A stretch of DNA of 53,123 nt from Selenomonadaceae bacterium (GTDB lineage Bacteria; Bacillota; Negativicutes; Selenomonadales; Selenomonadaceae), in assembly GCA_024698045.1 (NCBI GenBank), contig JAILRS010000006.1, positions 1-53,123 of the forward strand, in the 5' to 3' direction. The position numbers were made by a program, and so were the translations under genes. The notes below the pieces were generated by a model. That model was not told the origin of the DNA, did no database searches, and saw only the letters and a program-made list of their open reading frames with translations. This document shows, piece after piece, positions 33,529-42,867 of this stretch (the first letter of the stretch is position 1; each line of letters opens with the position of its first letter).

Positions 33529-34215
33529 TCAATTAATGTTGATTAAATCTTCGACTACCGCGCCGGCAATAATCAATCCCGCAACGGACGGCACGAAGGA
33601 ATTACTGCCGATAATATCTTTGACGGGCATAGGCGGTTCATCAGACCATACGACGGTTAACGAATCAATTCCGCGTTCGCGTAATTTTTTGCGCATGACT
33701 TTGGCAATCGGATCCGTCGAAGTTTGGAAAATATCGGAAACTTTAAACCTTGTCGGATTTAATTTATTTCCCGCACCCATGGCAGAAATAATTTTGATGC
33801 CGCGCCGTTTACATTCCTCGACCAAAAAAATTTTCGCCGTCAAAGTATCAATCGCGTCGACTACGTAATCATATTCGCAAAGAAAAAAATCCTCGATCTG
33901 TTCGTCCGGCAAAAAGAATTTTTGAACGGTATCGACAACAGCGTCGGGATTTATATCGTGAATACGTTCGCGCATGACCTCGACTTTTGAACGCCCGATT
34001 GTCGAAGTCAACGCGTGAATTTGTCTGTTAATGTTTGTGACGTCAATATCATCTTTGTCGATTAACACGAGATGCCCGACGCCCGAACGCGCAAGAGCCT
34101 CGACGGTAAACGAACCTACGCCGCCGATTCCGAAAACGGCAACAGTTGCGTTGTTCAGTTTGGAAAAATTTTCTTCGTCGATTAAAAGTTTCAATCTGTT
34201 AAATCTGTCGTCCAT
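33529..34215 (-). CDS. tcdA: tRNA threonylcarbamoyladenosine dehydratase (E1-like)
   Basis: TcdA (CsdL) uses ATP to cyclise t6A37 in tRNAs reading ANN codons. The 228-residue protein has the ThiF/E1 ATP loop FGIGGVGS at 28-35, LIDKDDIDVTNINRQ, and VVDAIDTLTAK. The late VWSDEPPMP segment is typical of TcdA and separates it from ThiF and MoeB, as does the absence of a rhodanese domain. GAGGTAA precedes ATG 34215. The genes around it are unrelated. Confidence 0.92.
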   Translation of the reverse strand: MDDRFNRLKLLIDEENFSKLNNATVAVFGIGGVGSFTVEALARSGVGHLVLIDKDDIDVTNINRQIHALTSTIGRSKVEVMRERIHDINPDAVVDTVQKFFLPDEQIEDFFLCEYDYVVDAIDTLTAKIFLVEECKRRGIKIISAMGAGNKLNPTRFKVSDIFQTSTDPIAKVMRKKLRERGIDSLTVVWSDEPPMPVKDIIGSNSFVPSVAGLIIAGAVVEDLININ

Positions 34216-34224
34216 AAAATTACC

Positions 34225-35295
34225 TCAAACAATTTTTTTGTAAGTCTTCAAAACCGAATGGCGAGTCTTGGCAATATTTTCGGTAAGTTCTTCCTGCGAA
34301 TAAGATTTAAGGACGGGAGTGATATTGAAAAATTTTTCATCGCCCGTGACTTTGACCCAATCGAAACCGGCAGATTCAACGACAAAAAGAAATGAACGCT
34401 CTATTGCGTGAGCCAAAGTGCCGTCGATTTGACCGCGCTCCTCGGGAAAGTCGTCGAAAGTCAATCCCATATCGAGCAGCGGCGCAAGTGCTTTGGGTTT
34501 AAACCAAAACATAGATCCCGCAGGAAATTCAACGAGATTATGAGTGTCGATATTGATGCCAAGTTTATTCATGAAAGTTTTGGTATTCAAATAATTTTCG
34601 CCCCAATTGATAGAAACGCGTACGGGCGGAAAATATTGCGGAAAGACCAAGCCGACATTGTCATGTGATAAAATTTCAAAGATACTGCCGACAATTTCGG
34701 GACTGCCCAGTAAATTTCTGTAAAGTTGTTCGCGCCAACCTGCAAGGACGGTAGCGGCATGCGGAGATTTTTTAGTATGCAGATGGACACAGAAATCATA
34801 GTTGTCGTAAATGTCACGGAAACCTACGACAGCGGCGGCCAAATCTCTGCCGCGATTCGGGAAAACTCTTATCGTGACTGAACCTTTATCGAAATCGCCG
34901 AAGATTTTTTCTGTGGCGATTCTTTTTTCATCCGAAGTGGTGGAGATGAAGACGTCGACGGCGCAAGGGATATTTTGGAGGAAAGTTTTTATTTGTTTGG
35001 CAAGTTCGGGATAAAAAACGTGAATGATTGCGGCGACGCGCAATTTTTTCGGAACCACGGGAAAATTCAACGGGATACGCAATACAAAATCTTGTTCGCG
35101 TTTGAGCTTGATAAAATCTTCCATGCCAACCGTATGCATAAAAAGCACGTCACCCCAATCCTCGCTTCGAGTTGTGTGACGTATGTTGTAGAATATAAAT
35201 TCATAAATTTCGGGACGATGAACCGCGCAAAAATCTTCAAACGGCCAGACAATATTTCTGCCGATAAAACTTCTGACGGTACGATACAAATTCAT
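34225..35295 (-). CDS. RgpF-like rhamnan/surface polysaccharide synthesis protein
   Basis: The 356-residue protein matches the RgpF (rhamnan synthesis F) family, seen in FPNRGRDLAAAVV near the centre, the HLHTKKSPHAA motif, and LVFPQYFPP with the later FPAGSMFWFKPKAL. Members act in building cell-wall or O-antigen polysaccharide. I chose ATG 35295, with AGAGGT nine bases upstream, rather than the ATG at 35316. This start (MNLYRTV) also matches the beginning of the neighbouring glycosyltransferase. The gene ends nine bases before tcdA. Confidence 0.85.
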   Translation of the reverse strand: MNLYRTVRSFIGRNIVWPFEDFCAVHRPEIYEFIFYNIRHTTRSEDWGDVLFMHTVGMEDFIKLKREQDFVLRIPLNFPVVPKKLRVAAIIHVFYPELAKQIKTFLQNIPCAVDVFISTTSDEKRIATEKIFGDFDKGSVTIRVFPNRGRDLAAAVVGFRDIYDNYDFCVHLHTKKSPHAATVLAGWREQLYRNLLGSPEIVGSIFEILSHDNVGLVFPQYFPPVRVSINWGENYLNTKTFMNKLGINIDTHNLVEFPAGSMFWFKPKALAPLLDMGLTFDDFPEERGQIDGTLAHAIERSFLFVVESAGFDWVKVTGDEKFFNITPVLKSYSQEELTENIAKTRHSVLKTYKKIV

Positions 35296-35357
35296 AAATT
35301 TTTTACCTCTTGACATACTTCCGCGAAAAAACGTGCGATTTGGGCGTCAAAAATCTT

Positions 35358-37553
35358 TCAGTGACTTTCGACTAAAACTTTGTTGTAAATCGAGATGTAT
35401 TTATTCGCGACGCGCTCAATCGAAAATTTTTCGGCAACGTTGTTAACTCTGTTGCTTATCTTAGCATAATTATCGGGGTTGTTGGCAAGTGCGGTTAAAA
35501 TTTCGGCAAGTTTTTCGACGGGCACTTTGCCGTCAACCAAATCAAAGACAATGCCAGCGTCCTCAATCATGGCGGAAACTTCACCGATATCGGAGCTGAC
35601 TACGGGACGATTGGCGAAGAAACTGTCAATGATAAGCAACGGAAAACTTTCGCCGGCATATTCACTGGGGAGTAATCCGATATCTGCCGTCGCCAAATAA
35701 TCGCGCACATTGCTTTTGAATCCGACCAAGTGAATAAAATCGGGGACATGCCCGTAAAGTTTATCGTACATTTCACCCGCACCGACTAAAATTAAATCGA
35801 TACGCCGCTCGCTCTTTTCGTTCGCCAAAGTGACTGCATCGATTGCCGCCTGCCAACCTTTTTGGGGAATGGCACGACTAACGATACAGGCAACGAAAGA
35901 ATTTTCGGGGATATTCAAATCGGAACGCGGCACGGGATTAATCGGAATACGCTCAAGTCCGTTACCTACCTTGACGAAAATATTTTCGTGCCCGAAGTTA
36001 TTTTCCTTGAAGGGGATTAAATTTTTATCGGCAATGTAAACGAATACGCTTACGGAATTTTTCACGCAGGAAAGAATTTTTTTCAGGTAATTTGTATCCG
36101 CGGCGTCATACATACCGTGAAGTGTAACAACGTGGCTCAAAGATTTACTGTTCTCCGCGACAAAGGCGGCGGCCGAATCGGTTGCGCCGTGATGCGTATG
36201 TATTATGTCAATCTTGAATTGTGCGCAGACTTCGGCAAGTCCGCCCGTATTGTTGATGTCAATCATCGGCACGGTTGAATTTAATTTCTTACGGATATCG
36301 GGCAAATCGTCAGCCATTCGGAAATTCAAAACAGTAACGGCAAAACCCTTTCGGCTCAATTCATTGGCGAGAGTTACGGGAAAAGTTTCGCCGCCACCGA
36401 TACTGAAGGCAAATACGCCCATCAAAATATTTGGCTTACGATTGACGCGCAAAATTCTTCCTACGTCGAAAAGTCTGCGCAACTCTAAAATATCTTTGCC
36501 GCCGTAGTAACCGAAAAAATGACTTTCCAGTAGCCGCAGATGAGCCTTATGGAGTTCAAAAGATACGTTGTAATTTTCGGCAATAAATTCGGCAATCCGT
36601 TGATGTTCGGCGAAATATTGGGGCGTACGTTGAATTTTGAGTGACGTACTGTCTTTGTGTACGCGATAAAAATTCGTCACCTGCGCAGAATAGTAAACGC
36701 AACCGCCTTTGATAATATCCAGGTAAAAAGCCCAATCGCCGCAAAGTTTCATATCGCGCCAAAGTTCGGCGACTTGATCTCGAATATTTTGCGGACGACG
36801 GAAGATTACACTGCTTACGTTCGGGATAATGTTTTTGACGCCAAAACCTTGGCAAACAAAATCGGCGGCAGTCATCGCGAAATTTTTTGTGAAGTCTAAA
36901 TTCTGCAGGTCGGATAAATATTGTTCGGTAGTGAAAACTTTTTGTCCTTCCTCGACGAAATCACTGCGACAGAAGGCAAGTTGAATAGCATCATCGGCGA
37001 AAGGTTTCACAAGTTCCGCAAGAAAATTTTCAGCGCTGTAGTCATCGCTTTCCGCAATCCAAATCAAATCGCCGCGAGCAGCCTCGAGACCTTTACGCCA
37101 TTGATTGAAGACCGCGCCCGAATTTTCCGCATTACAAAGGAGCCGCGTGTTATCGGTGTGCAGTTCCTGAAACTCTTGTAAGATATCGCGGCTTGAATCG
37201 GTTGACGCGTCGTCAAGTAAAATCACTTCAAAGTTTTTGTATGTTTGAGCGTAAATAGTTTCGAGACGTCTGCGCAGATAACGCGCGTGGTTGTAGTTGG
37301 GGACGATTATGCTTACCATTGGCGAAAAATTTTCCCGTGTGGCTATCTTCCATAATTTCGGAGCTTGACCGGAATTTTTTCCGCGAGACATGGAAAACTT
37401 TAGCAAAACGCCCTTGGCTCCGGCCTTCAACGGTAACAGAATTCTTTTGCGTACCGTCGGCAGATTATTGGCACAAAAATCGTCTACGCCCTTGACAATT
37501 TTGCGTACCGTCGAGCCCGTCAAGGTTCGGTATATTTTCATCTTAAGACTCAA
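35358..37553 (-). CDS. Two-domain glycosyltransferase (GT2 + GT4)
   Basis: This 731-residue protein carries two catalytic units. Residues about 78-330 form a GT-A domain (MVSIIVPNYNHARYLRRRL, DDASTDSS, WIAESDDY). Residues about 365-720 form a GT-B domain with the GT4 pattern (FSIGGGETFPVTLANEL, IVSRAIPQKGWQAA, SEYAGESFPLLIIDSF). Such double enzymes build repeating units of surface polysaccharide. The start is TTG 37553, eight bases after AAGGAGG; an ATG at 37541 is too far from that site. Its first ~25 residues resemble those of the RgpF-like neighbour. The pair is probably one operon. Confidence 0.87.
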   Translation of the reverse strand: MSLKMKIYRTLTGSTVRKIVKGVDDFCANNLPTVRKRILLPLKAGAKGVLLKFSMSRGKNSGQAPKLWKIATRENFSPMVSIIVPNYNHARYLRRRLETIYAQTYKNFEVILLDDASTDSSRDILQEFQELHTDNTRLLCNAENSGAVFNQWRKGLEAARGDLIWIAESDDYSAENFLAELVKPFADDAIQLAFCRSDFVEEGQKVFTTEQYLSDLQNLDFTKNFAMTAADFVCQGFGVKNIIPNVSSVIFRRPQNIRDQVAELWRDMKLCGDWAFYLDIIKGGCVYYSAQVTNFYRVHKDSTSLKIQRTPQYFAEHQRIAEFIAENYNVSFELHKAHLRLLESHFFGYYGGKDILELRRLFDVGRILRVNRKPNILMGVFAFSIGGGETFPVTLANELSRKGFAVTVLNFRMADDLPDIRKKLNSTVPMIDINNTGGLAEVCAQFKIDIIHTHHGATDSAAAFVAENSKSLSHVVTLHGMYDAADTNYLKKILSCVKNSVSVFVYIADKNLIPFKENNFGHENIFVKVGNGLERIPINPVPRSDLNIPENSFVACIVSRAIPQKGWQAAIDAVTLANEKSERRIDLILVGAGEMYDKLYGHVPDFIHLVGFKSNVRDYLATADIGLLPSEYAGESFPLLIIDSFFANRPVVSSDIGEVSAMIEDAGIVFDLVDGKVPVEKLAEILTALANNPDNYAKISNRVNNVAEKFSIERVANKYISIYNKVLVESH

Positions 37554-37680
37554 AAATTTTCCCTCCTTCGTCGAGGATAATAAAAAGCATATATAAAGTC
37601 AACCACTTTAAGTAAACGTAAAATAGGGGCGGCAAATCGTTTGAGCTGTGAAAATTTTGCGGTGCCGCATAAAAACGTTG

Positions 37681-37689
37681 TGATATAAT
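37681..37689 (+). promoter_or_regulatory. Extended -10 promoter of ferredoxin gene
   Basis: TGATATAAT is an extended -10 element (TG, one base, TATAAT). No good -35 lies 17 bases upstream. It lies 28 bases before the ferredoxin start. Confidence 0.45.
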
Positions 37690-37716
37690 TCGTCAATACG
37701 CAAAGGAGTTGAGTGC

Positions 37717-37908
37717 ATGGAAATTGTTTACGATGAAAAAATCTGCGTAAAATGTTTGGCGTGTGTGAGTGAATCTGAAAGCGGCGGCGTGACATACGAA
37801 GACGAGCGGATTAAATTTGATAAGACGTGTCCAGAAGATTGGCGTAACATTGCCGAAATTTGTCCCGTTGGCGCGATTGCTATCAAAGACAGTGACGAGG
37901 TGATTTAA
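37717..37908 (+). CDS. Small ferredoxin-like protein, single [4Fe-4S] site
   Basis: The 63-residue protein has CVKCLAC near 11-17 and a distal CPVGAI near 49-54. Together these give the four cysteines of one [4Fe-4S] cluster. A further cysteine lies at about 39 (KTCPEDW). The second cluster of a classical 2[4Fe-4S] ferredoxin is missing. AAAGGAG precedes ATG 37717. It abuts the LysE-type exporter gene (one base between), so the two are likely cotranscribed, but a functional link is not evident. Confidence 0.8.
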   Translation: MEIVYDEKICVKCLACVSESESGGVTYEDERIKFDKTCPEDWRNIAEICPVGAIAIKDSDEVI

Positions 37909-37909
37909 A

Positions 37910-38536
37910 TTGGACGGCTCAACATTCGTGTATTTCTTGACGGCGTCGATACTTCTGACATTGGCACCGGGGCCTGATATATTGTACTTGCTGACAAAAA
38001 GTTTATCCGACGGAGCACGGAGCGGAATAATTTTGGCGAGCGGTTTGGCAAGCGGAATAATTTTTCATACGACATTGGTAATGATAGGAGTTGCGGCATT
38101 ACTGAAATCTTCGGCGACCGCAATGTTACTGCTGAAAATTTTCGGCGCGGCTTATCTCGTATATTTGGCATTCGGAGCGTTTAAATCTGCGCGCGCAGGT
38201 AAAAAATTATCATTGGTCTCCTCGACGGCAAAGGGATCCTCATTAGCTCTCTACAAACGCGGTTTGTTGATGAATATCTTAAACCCGAAAGTGTTACTGT
38301 TTTTTCTGGCATTCCTGCCGCAGTTCGTCGATTTATCCGCAGACGGTTCGAGCTTAACGATTTTATTACTGGGTATAACATTCGCCGTGCAAGCCTTCGT
38401 AATTTTTTCGGGCGTATCGATTTTCGCGGGACGTGTTCGCAATTTGATTTTGGGTAAAAAAAATATCGGGCAAATTTTAAATTACGTCGAGGCGGCAGTA
38501 TTGACATTAATTGCCGTCGGTTTAATCGTCGCGTGA
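37910..38536 (+). CDS. LysE/RhtB-family amino acid exporter
   Basis: The 208-residue inner-membrane protein has six hydrophobic segments and the family signature LTLAPGPDILYLLTKSLSDGARSG at the N-terminus, split here only by membrane boundary. It also has the segment GAAYLVYLAFGAFKSAR and NPKVLLFFLAFLPQFV. It exports an amino acid or derivative by proton exchange; the substrate is unknown. The TTG start at 37910 follows GAGGTGA by six bases. A LysR regulator follows, a common pairing for this family. Confidence 0.9.
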   Translation: MDGSTFVYFLTASILLTLAPGPDILYLLTKSLSDGARSGIILASGLASGIIFHTTLVMIGVAALLKSSATAMLLLKIFGAAYLVYLAFGAFKSARAGKKLSLVSSTAKGSSLALYKRGLLMNILNPKVLLFFLAFLPQFVDLSADGSSLTILLLGITFAVQAFVIFSGVSIFAGRVRNLILGKKNIGQILNYVEAAVLTLIAVGLIVA

Positions 38537-38823
38537 CGAATATAAAATCGTTCGTCGAGGATAATTTATCCGCCGAAAAAATCATAAACCATATTTATCG
38601 AAACGGACAATTTGACGGCAAAATTATCCATAAACAAGATTTATCGATTTTGACAATTTCCCGAGCGTTACCTTGGGAGTTTAATGAATCAGATTTATCG
38701 TTGACCTCAAAAATCGCCCGAAATTTTCCATTGATAAAATTTATGATTGAGTCGATTAATTGCGGAGGTGATGCCCATGGAATTTCGTGTGTTGAAATAT
38801 TTTTTGGCGGTAGCCAAACATGA
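38533..38823 (+). CDS. Small hypothetical protein between LysE exporter and LysR regulator
   Basis: No family recognised. The frame overlaps the exporter stop by four bases (GTGA) and gives 96 residues, soluble, with codon use like the host genes. Its last ~47 bases overlap the LysR gene in another frame. No strong ribosome binding site is visible. It could be real and translationally coupled, or chance. Confidence 0.35.
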   Translation: MTNIKSFVEDNLSAEKIINHIYRNGQFDGKIIHKQDLSILTISRALPWEFNESDLSLTSKIARNFPLIKFMIESINCGGDAHGISCVEIFFGGSQT

Positions 38824-39661
38824 GAACATAAGCAAGGCGGCGGAAGAATTACATTTGACACAGCCGACACTTTCGCGGCAATTGAACGAACTTGAAAACG
38901 AATTGGGAGCGGCGTTACTCATACGCGGCAAACGTAAAACCACATTGACGGAAGCCGGATTATTTTTGAAGGCACGTGCCGAAGAGATAACGGCATTGAC
39001 GAATAAGACTATAGAACAATTTGCTAAGGCTGACGAATTAATCGAAGGAGATGTCTACATAGGTTGCGGCGAAACCGAAGGAATGCGACATGTTATCGGC
39101 GCGCTTGCTCCCCTACAACAAAAGCATAAGGGGATTCGTATTCATCTGAACAGCAGCAGCCGCGAACTTGTCGATGATTGGCTTGACAAGGGTATTTTAG
39201 ATTTCGGTCTGATGTGTTGCGCAATGCCGCCCGTCGATTACGTTTACCGAAAAATTCCGCACGAAGATATTTGGGGCTTATTTATGCACGAATCAAATCC
39301 GCTGTCGACAAAGGATGGAATCGCGCCCGAAGATTTGATTGATGAACCGTTGATAGTATCGCGGCAGGCATTGAAATCAAAGGAGTTCGATCATTGGCTT
39401 GGCTATTCGGCGGAAGAATTAAAAATCGTGTCGACTTACAATCTGGCATTCAATGCGGCATTTTTCGCCGAACAAAAAATCGGAAGTGTCTTGAGCTTTA
39501 AAGATTTGATTAACACGGACAGCGAAGCGCGGAAAAATATTATCTTTCGTCCGCTCGTGCCTACACTTCATTCAAACAACTATTTGATTTGGAAGAAAGG
39601 ACAAATTTTCTCGCGCGTCGGTCGGCTGGTCAAAGAAACTTTTGAGGCAATATTTCGGTAG
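38777..39661 (+). CDS. LysR-family transcriptional regulator
   Basis: The 294-residue protein has an N-terminal winged helix-turn-helix (FLAVAKHENISKAAEELHLTQ then PTLSRQLNELE, about residues 9-40) followed by the periplasmic-binding-protein-like effector domain from about 90 on. It probably regulates the adjacent LysE-type exporter or a nearby gene; the ligand is unknown. I chose ATG 38777: GGAGGTG at 38764-38770 is six bases upstream, whereas the ATG at 38771 would touch the site. Confidence 0.92.
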   Translation: MEFRVLKYFLAVAKHENISKAAEELHLTQPTLSRQLNELENELGAALLIRGKRKTTLTEAGLFLKARAEEITALTNKTIEQFAKADELIEGDVYIGCGETEGMRHVIGALAPLQQKHKGIRIHLNSSSRELVDDWLDKGILDFGLMCCAMPPVDYVYRKIPHEDIWGLFMHESNPLSTKDGIAPEDLIDEPLIVSRQALKSKEFDHWLGYSAEELKIVSTYNLAFNAAFFAEQKIGSVLSFKDLINTDSEARKNIIFRPLVPTLHSNNYLIWKKGQIFSRVGRLVKETFEAIFR

Positions 39662-39707
39662 TCGTAATTATGCCCGAGGAGCATTGAAGATTATACAGAC
39701 TAAGTAT

Positions 39708-39735
39708 TTGTAATCTGCGCGGCAAAAATTATAAT
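39708..39735 (+). promoter_or_regulatory. Putative promoter of the secreted hydrolase
   Basis: TTGTAA (39708-39713) and a perfect TATAAT (39730-39735) are 16 bases apart. Transcription would start near 39742, after the ATG at 39737, which supports the later GTG start at 39770. Confidence 0.55.
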
Positions 39736-39769
39736 CATGTCAACGGCAAACAAATCGGGAGTGATTGAC

Positions 39770-40882
39770 GTGAAAAAATTTTTGAAGACGTTGGCAATGA
39801 TGTTGACGGGCACAATGATAATAGCAGGCAGCTCGGGAGAAATTACGGAGGCGAAGAGCATGACAAGTGCGGAAGTAAGCAGCGACAGAACAATCAAGAT
39901 GGCAAAATTAAATCTAACACAGGAATGGGACAAAGTTTTCGCGAAGAGCGATAAAGTAAATCACAGTAAGGTTACATTCGTGAATCGCTACGGAATAACA
40001 TTGGCGGCAGATATGTACGTCCCGAAAAATGCGCAGGGGAAATTACCGGCGATAGCAGTATCGGGACCTTTCGGCGCGGTAAAAGAACAATCGTCGGGAT
40101 TATATGCGCAGGAGATGGCGGAACGAGGATTTATAACTTTGGCATTCGATCCTTCATTCACGGGCGAAAGCGCAGGACAACCGCGTTATGTTGCGTCACC
40201 CGATATCAACACCGAAGATTTTTCCGCCGCCGTTGATTTTCTTTCGACTCGGGAAAATGTAGACGCAAATAAAATCGGGATAATCGGCATCTGCGGTTGG
40301 GGCGGTATGGCATTAAACGCGGCGGCAATCGATACGCGTATCAAGGCTACTGTTGCGTCGACGATGTACGATATGACGCGCGTCAATGCTAACGGATATT
40401 TTGACTACGACAAAGATGCCGAGACGATTAAGCGCGAACGCCAAACCATGAGAAAAAATTTGAATGCTCAACGCACTGAAGATTATCGCAACGGTTCATA
40501 TAAATTCGCGGGCGGTGTAATCGATCCGTTACCGGCTGACGCTCCGCAATTCGTCAAAGATTATTATGCTTACTACAAAACCGAGCGCGGTTATCATCCT
40601 CGTTCGCTTAACTCAAATAACGGTTGGAACATGACAAATTCTCTGTCGTTCATGAATATGCCGATACTTTCCTACAGCGACGAGATTGAAAGTGCAGTGT
40701 TGATTATTCACGGCGAGAAAGCACATTCGCGTTATTTCGGTGAAGATGCATTTAAAAAACTTGTCGGCACGAATAAAGAGTTGATGATTATCCCCGACGC
40801 GTCACATGTCGATTTGTACGACAATAAGGATAAAATTCCGTTTGATAAGCTTGAAAGATTCTTCGGCGAAAATCTGAAATAA
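39770..40882 (+). CDS. Exported alpha/beta hydrolase
   Basis: The 370-residue protein has an N-terminal signal sequence (MKKFLKTLAMMLTGTMIIAG). An alpha/beta hydrolase domain follows, with LAADMYVPKNAQGKLPAIAVSGPFG, the nucleophile-elbow-like GICGWGG near 180, and the terminal DASHVD with the catalytic histidine. The nucleophile position is Cys or Gly-Trp rather than the usual Ser, as in dienelactone hydrolases, which use Cys. I chose GTG 39770, seven bases after GGGAG, since it places the signal peptide at the start. Substrate unknown; esters of small molecules are plausible. Confidence 0.83.
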   Translation: MKKFLKTLAMMLTGTMIIAGSSGEITEAKSMTSAEVSSDRTIKMAKLNLTQEWDKVFAKSDKVNHSKVTFVNRYGITLAADMYVPKNAQGKLPAIAVSGPFGAVKEQSSGLYAQEMAERGFITLAFDPSFTGESAGQPRYVASPDINTEDFSAAVDFLSTRENVDANKIGIIGICGWGGMALNAAAIDTRIKATVASTMYDMTRVNANGYFDYDKDAETIKRERQTMRKNLNAQRTEDYRNGSYKFAGGVIDPLPADAPQFVKDYYAYYKTERGYHPRSLNSNNGWNMTNSLSFMNMPILSYSDEIESAVLIIHGEKAHSRYFGEDAFKKLVGTNKELMIIPDASHVDLYDNKDKIPFDKLERFFGENLK

Positions 40883-40899
40883 ATTCTTCCGAAAAAATT

Positions 40900-40927
40900 A
40901 TCCCCCGACTTCGGTTGGGGATTTTTT
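40900..40927 (+). terminator. Terminator after the hydrolase gene
   Basis: ATCCCCCGACTTCGGTTGGGGAT folds on itself around a CTTCGG-type loop and is followed by a T run. Confidence 0.88.
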
Positions 40928-40958
40928 GTTGCAAGGTTGCAGGTAAATCATTAAATAA

Positions 40959-40987
40959 TTGACGCCGTAGATTAAGTAAGTTATAAT
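40959..40987 (+). promoter_or_regulatory. Promoter of glmS
   Basis: TTGACG (40959-40964) and TATAAT (40982-40987) are 17 bases apart. Only about 48 bases separate the start of transcription from glmS, too short for a glmS ribozyme, so that control is absent here. Confidence 0.8.
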
Positions 40988-41034
40988 CGGCGGCAGTACT
41001 TACATAGAAAATTCAGCAACGGAGGAAAGTAAAT

Positions 41035-42864
41035 ATGTGCGGTATAGTCGGATATATAGGCGGTAAGAAGGCCGCGCCGATTCTCATTGACGGACTGACG
41101 AAACTTGAATATCGCGGTTACGATTCTGCAGGTATTGCGATTGATTGCGGCGATAGCATATTCATAGAAAAGGCAGTCGGGCGGCTCGACGCGCTCAAAG
41201 ATAAACTCAGGAACAGAATACCCGACGGAACAGTCGGAATAGGTCATACACGTTGGGCGACACACGGACGTCCTTCCGACAGAAATGCTCATCCGCATAC
41301 CGATTGCCACGGTGATTTTGTCGTCGTGCATAACGGCATCATCGAAAACTACATGGCATTGAAGGAAGATTTGATTTCGCGCGGTCACAAGTTCACATCC
41401 GAAACAGATACCGAAGTCATAGCGCATTTAATCGAGGAAGTTTATCACGGCGATTTTATTGCGGCGGTTCGCGAAGTCTTGAGCAAAATCGAAGGCTCTT
41501 ACTCTTTGACGTTCATGGCTAAGGCTCATCCCGATATTTTGATTTGCGCCAAACAGGACAATCCGCTCGTAATAGGTTTGGGCAAAGGAGAAAACTTTAT
41601 CGCGTCGGATATCCCGGCGATAATCAGTCACACGCGCCAAACTTACATTTTGAATGACGGAGAAATTGCATTGGTTCGCAAAGATTCCGTCGAGATACTC
41701 AATCGCAGAGGCGAACGCATTAACAAAAAAGTTTTCCATGTGACTTGGAATGCCGAGGCGGCTGAAAAAGGCGGCTATGAACATTTCATGCTGAAGGAAA
41801 TCAACGAGCAACCTAAAGCAGTCCGCGACACGATGAGCAAACGAATTGCAAAAGACGGTTCGGCAATCACTTTGGACGAATTGAAATGGACGAAAGATTT
41901 TCTTGACGGCATAGACAAAATTTATATCGTGGCATGCGGTACGGCGTATCATGCCGGCTTGGTCGGTAAATTTTACATTGAGAAATTGGCGCGGAAATTG
42001 GTTGAAGTTGATTTGGCTAGTGAGTACCGTTACAGAGACCCTATAGTCGACGAAAAAACTTTGGTTATAGTAGTCAGTCAATCGGGCGAAACCAGCGACA
42101 CACTTGCCGCGCTGAAAGAATCGAAAAGATTAGGCGCAAAAACTTTGGCGATAACAAATGTCGTAGGTTCGTCAATCGCGCGTGAAGCAGATCAAGTAAT
42201 TCATACATGGGCAGGTCCCGAAATTGCAGTCGCCTCTACCAAAGCTTACACCACACAGTTAATTCTTATGTTCATGTTGGCACTGTATATGGCGCAGATT
42301 TGCGGCACGTTACCCGAAAACAAAATCCGCGAATTAATCGCAATGCTGAAGAAAATACCTGCGCAGATAAGCGAAACACTTTCGGACGTTGAGCCGATAA
42401 AAACTTTCGCGCGTCAATACGGATTCAACGAAGATGTATTTTATATCGGGCGTTCGCTCGATTATGATGTCGCGCTTGAAGGTGCATTGAAACTCAAAGA
42501 AATTTCGTATATACATGCGGAGGCATATGCCTCGGGCGAATTGAAACACGGTACATTGGCGTTAATAGTCGAAGGCGTACCGGTCATCGCGCTTGCCACA
42601 CAAAAAAGCGTCTACGAAAAAACTTTGTCGAATATCAAGGAAGTCAAGGCGCGTGATGCGGTTGTAATAGGAATCGCGGCGGCAGGAGATACCGAACTAG
42701 AAAAATATCTCGACCATGTAATTTTTGTGCCCGATACCGACGAATTATTGATACCGTTGCTTACGGTTGTGCCGTTGCAATTGCTTGCCTATTATGCGGC
42801 GATTACTCGCGGCTGTGATGTTGATAAACCGCGCAATTTGGCAAAATCGGTGACAGTCGAATAA
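41035..42864 (+). CDS. glmS: Glutamine-fructose-6-phosphate aminotransferase
   Basis: GlmS makes glucosamine-6-phosphate, the first step toward UDP-GlcNAc for peptidoglycan and lipid A. The 609-residue protein starts MCGIVGYIG, so Cys2 (the catalytic cysteine after Met removal) heads the glutaminase domain (about 1-225). Two SIS isomerase domains follow (VACGTAYHAG, VVSQSGETSDT, EGALKLKEISYIHAEAY). The last residues, NLAKSVTVE, match the conserved GlmS tail. GGAGGAAAG precedes ATG 41035. The DpnI-like gene begins three bases after the stop. Confidence 0.97.
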   Translation: MCGIVGYIGGKKAAPILIDGLTKLEYRGYDSAGIAIDCGDSIFIEKAVGRLDALKDKLRNRIPDGTVGIGHTRWATHGRPSDRNAHPHTDCHGDFVVVHNGIIENYMALKEDLISRGHKFTSETDTEVIAHLIEEVYHGDFIAAVREVLSKIEGSYSLTFMAKAHPDILICAKQDNPLVIGLGKGENFIASDIPAIISHTRQTYILNDGEIALVRKDSVEILNRRGERINKKVFHVTWNAEAAEKGGYEHFMLKEINEQPKAVRDTMSKRIAKDGSAITLDELKWTKDFLDGIDKIYIVACGTAYHAGLVGKFYIEKLARKLVEVDLASEYRYRDPIVDEKTLVIVVSQSGETSDTLAALKESKRLGAKTLAITNVVGSSIAREADQVIHTWAGPEIAVASTKAYTTQLILMFMLALYMAQICGTLPENKIRELIAMLKKIPAQISETLSDVEPIKTFARQYGFNEDVFYIGRSLDYDVALEGALKLKEISYIHAEAYASGELKHGTLALIVEGVPVIALATQKSVYEKTLSNIKEVKARDAVVIGIAAAGDTELEKYLDHVIFVPDTDELLIPLLTVVPLQLLAYYAAITRGCDVDKPRNLAKSVTVE

Positions 42865-42867
42865 TCC

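Noticed and set aside
40928..41034. glmS ribozyme upstream of glmS
   Set aside because: Only about 107 bases separate the previous terminator from glmS, a promoter occupies much of that, and no ribozyme core is seen.
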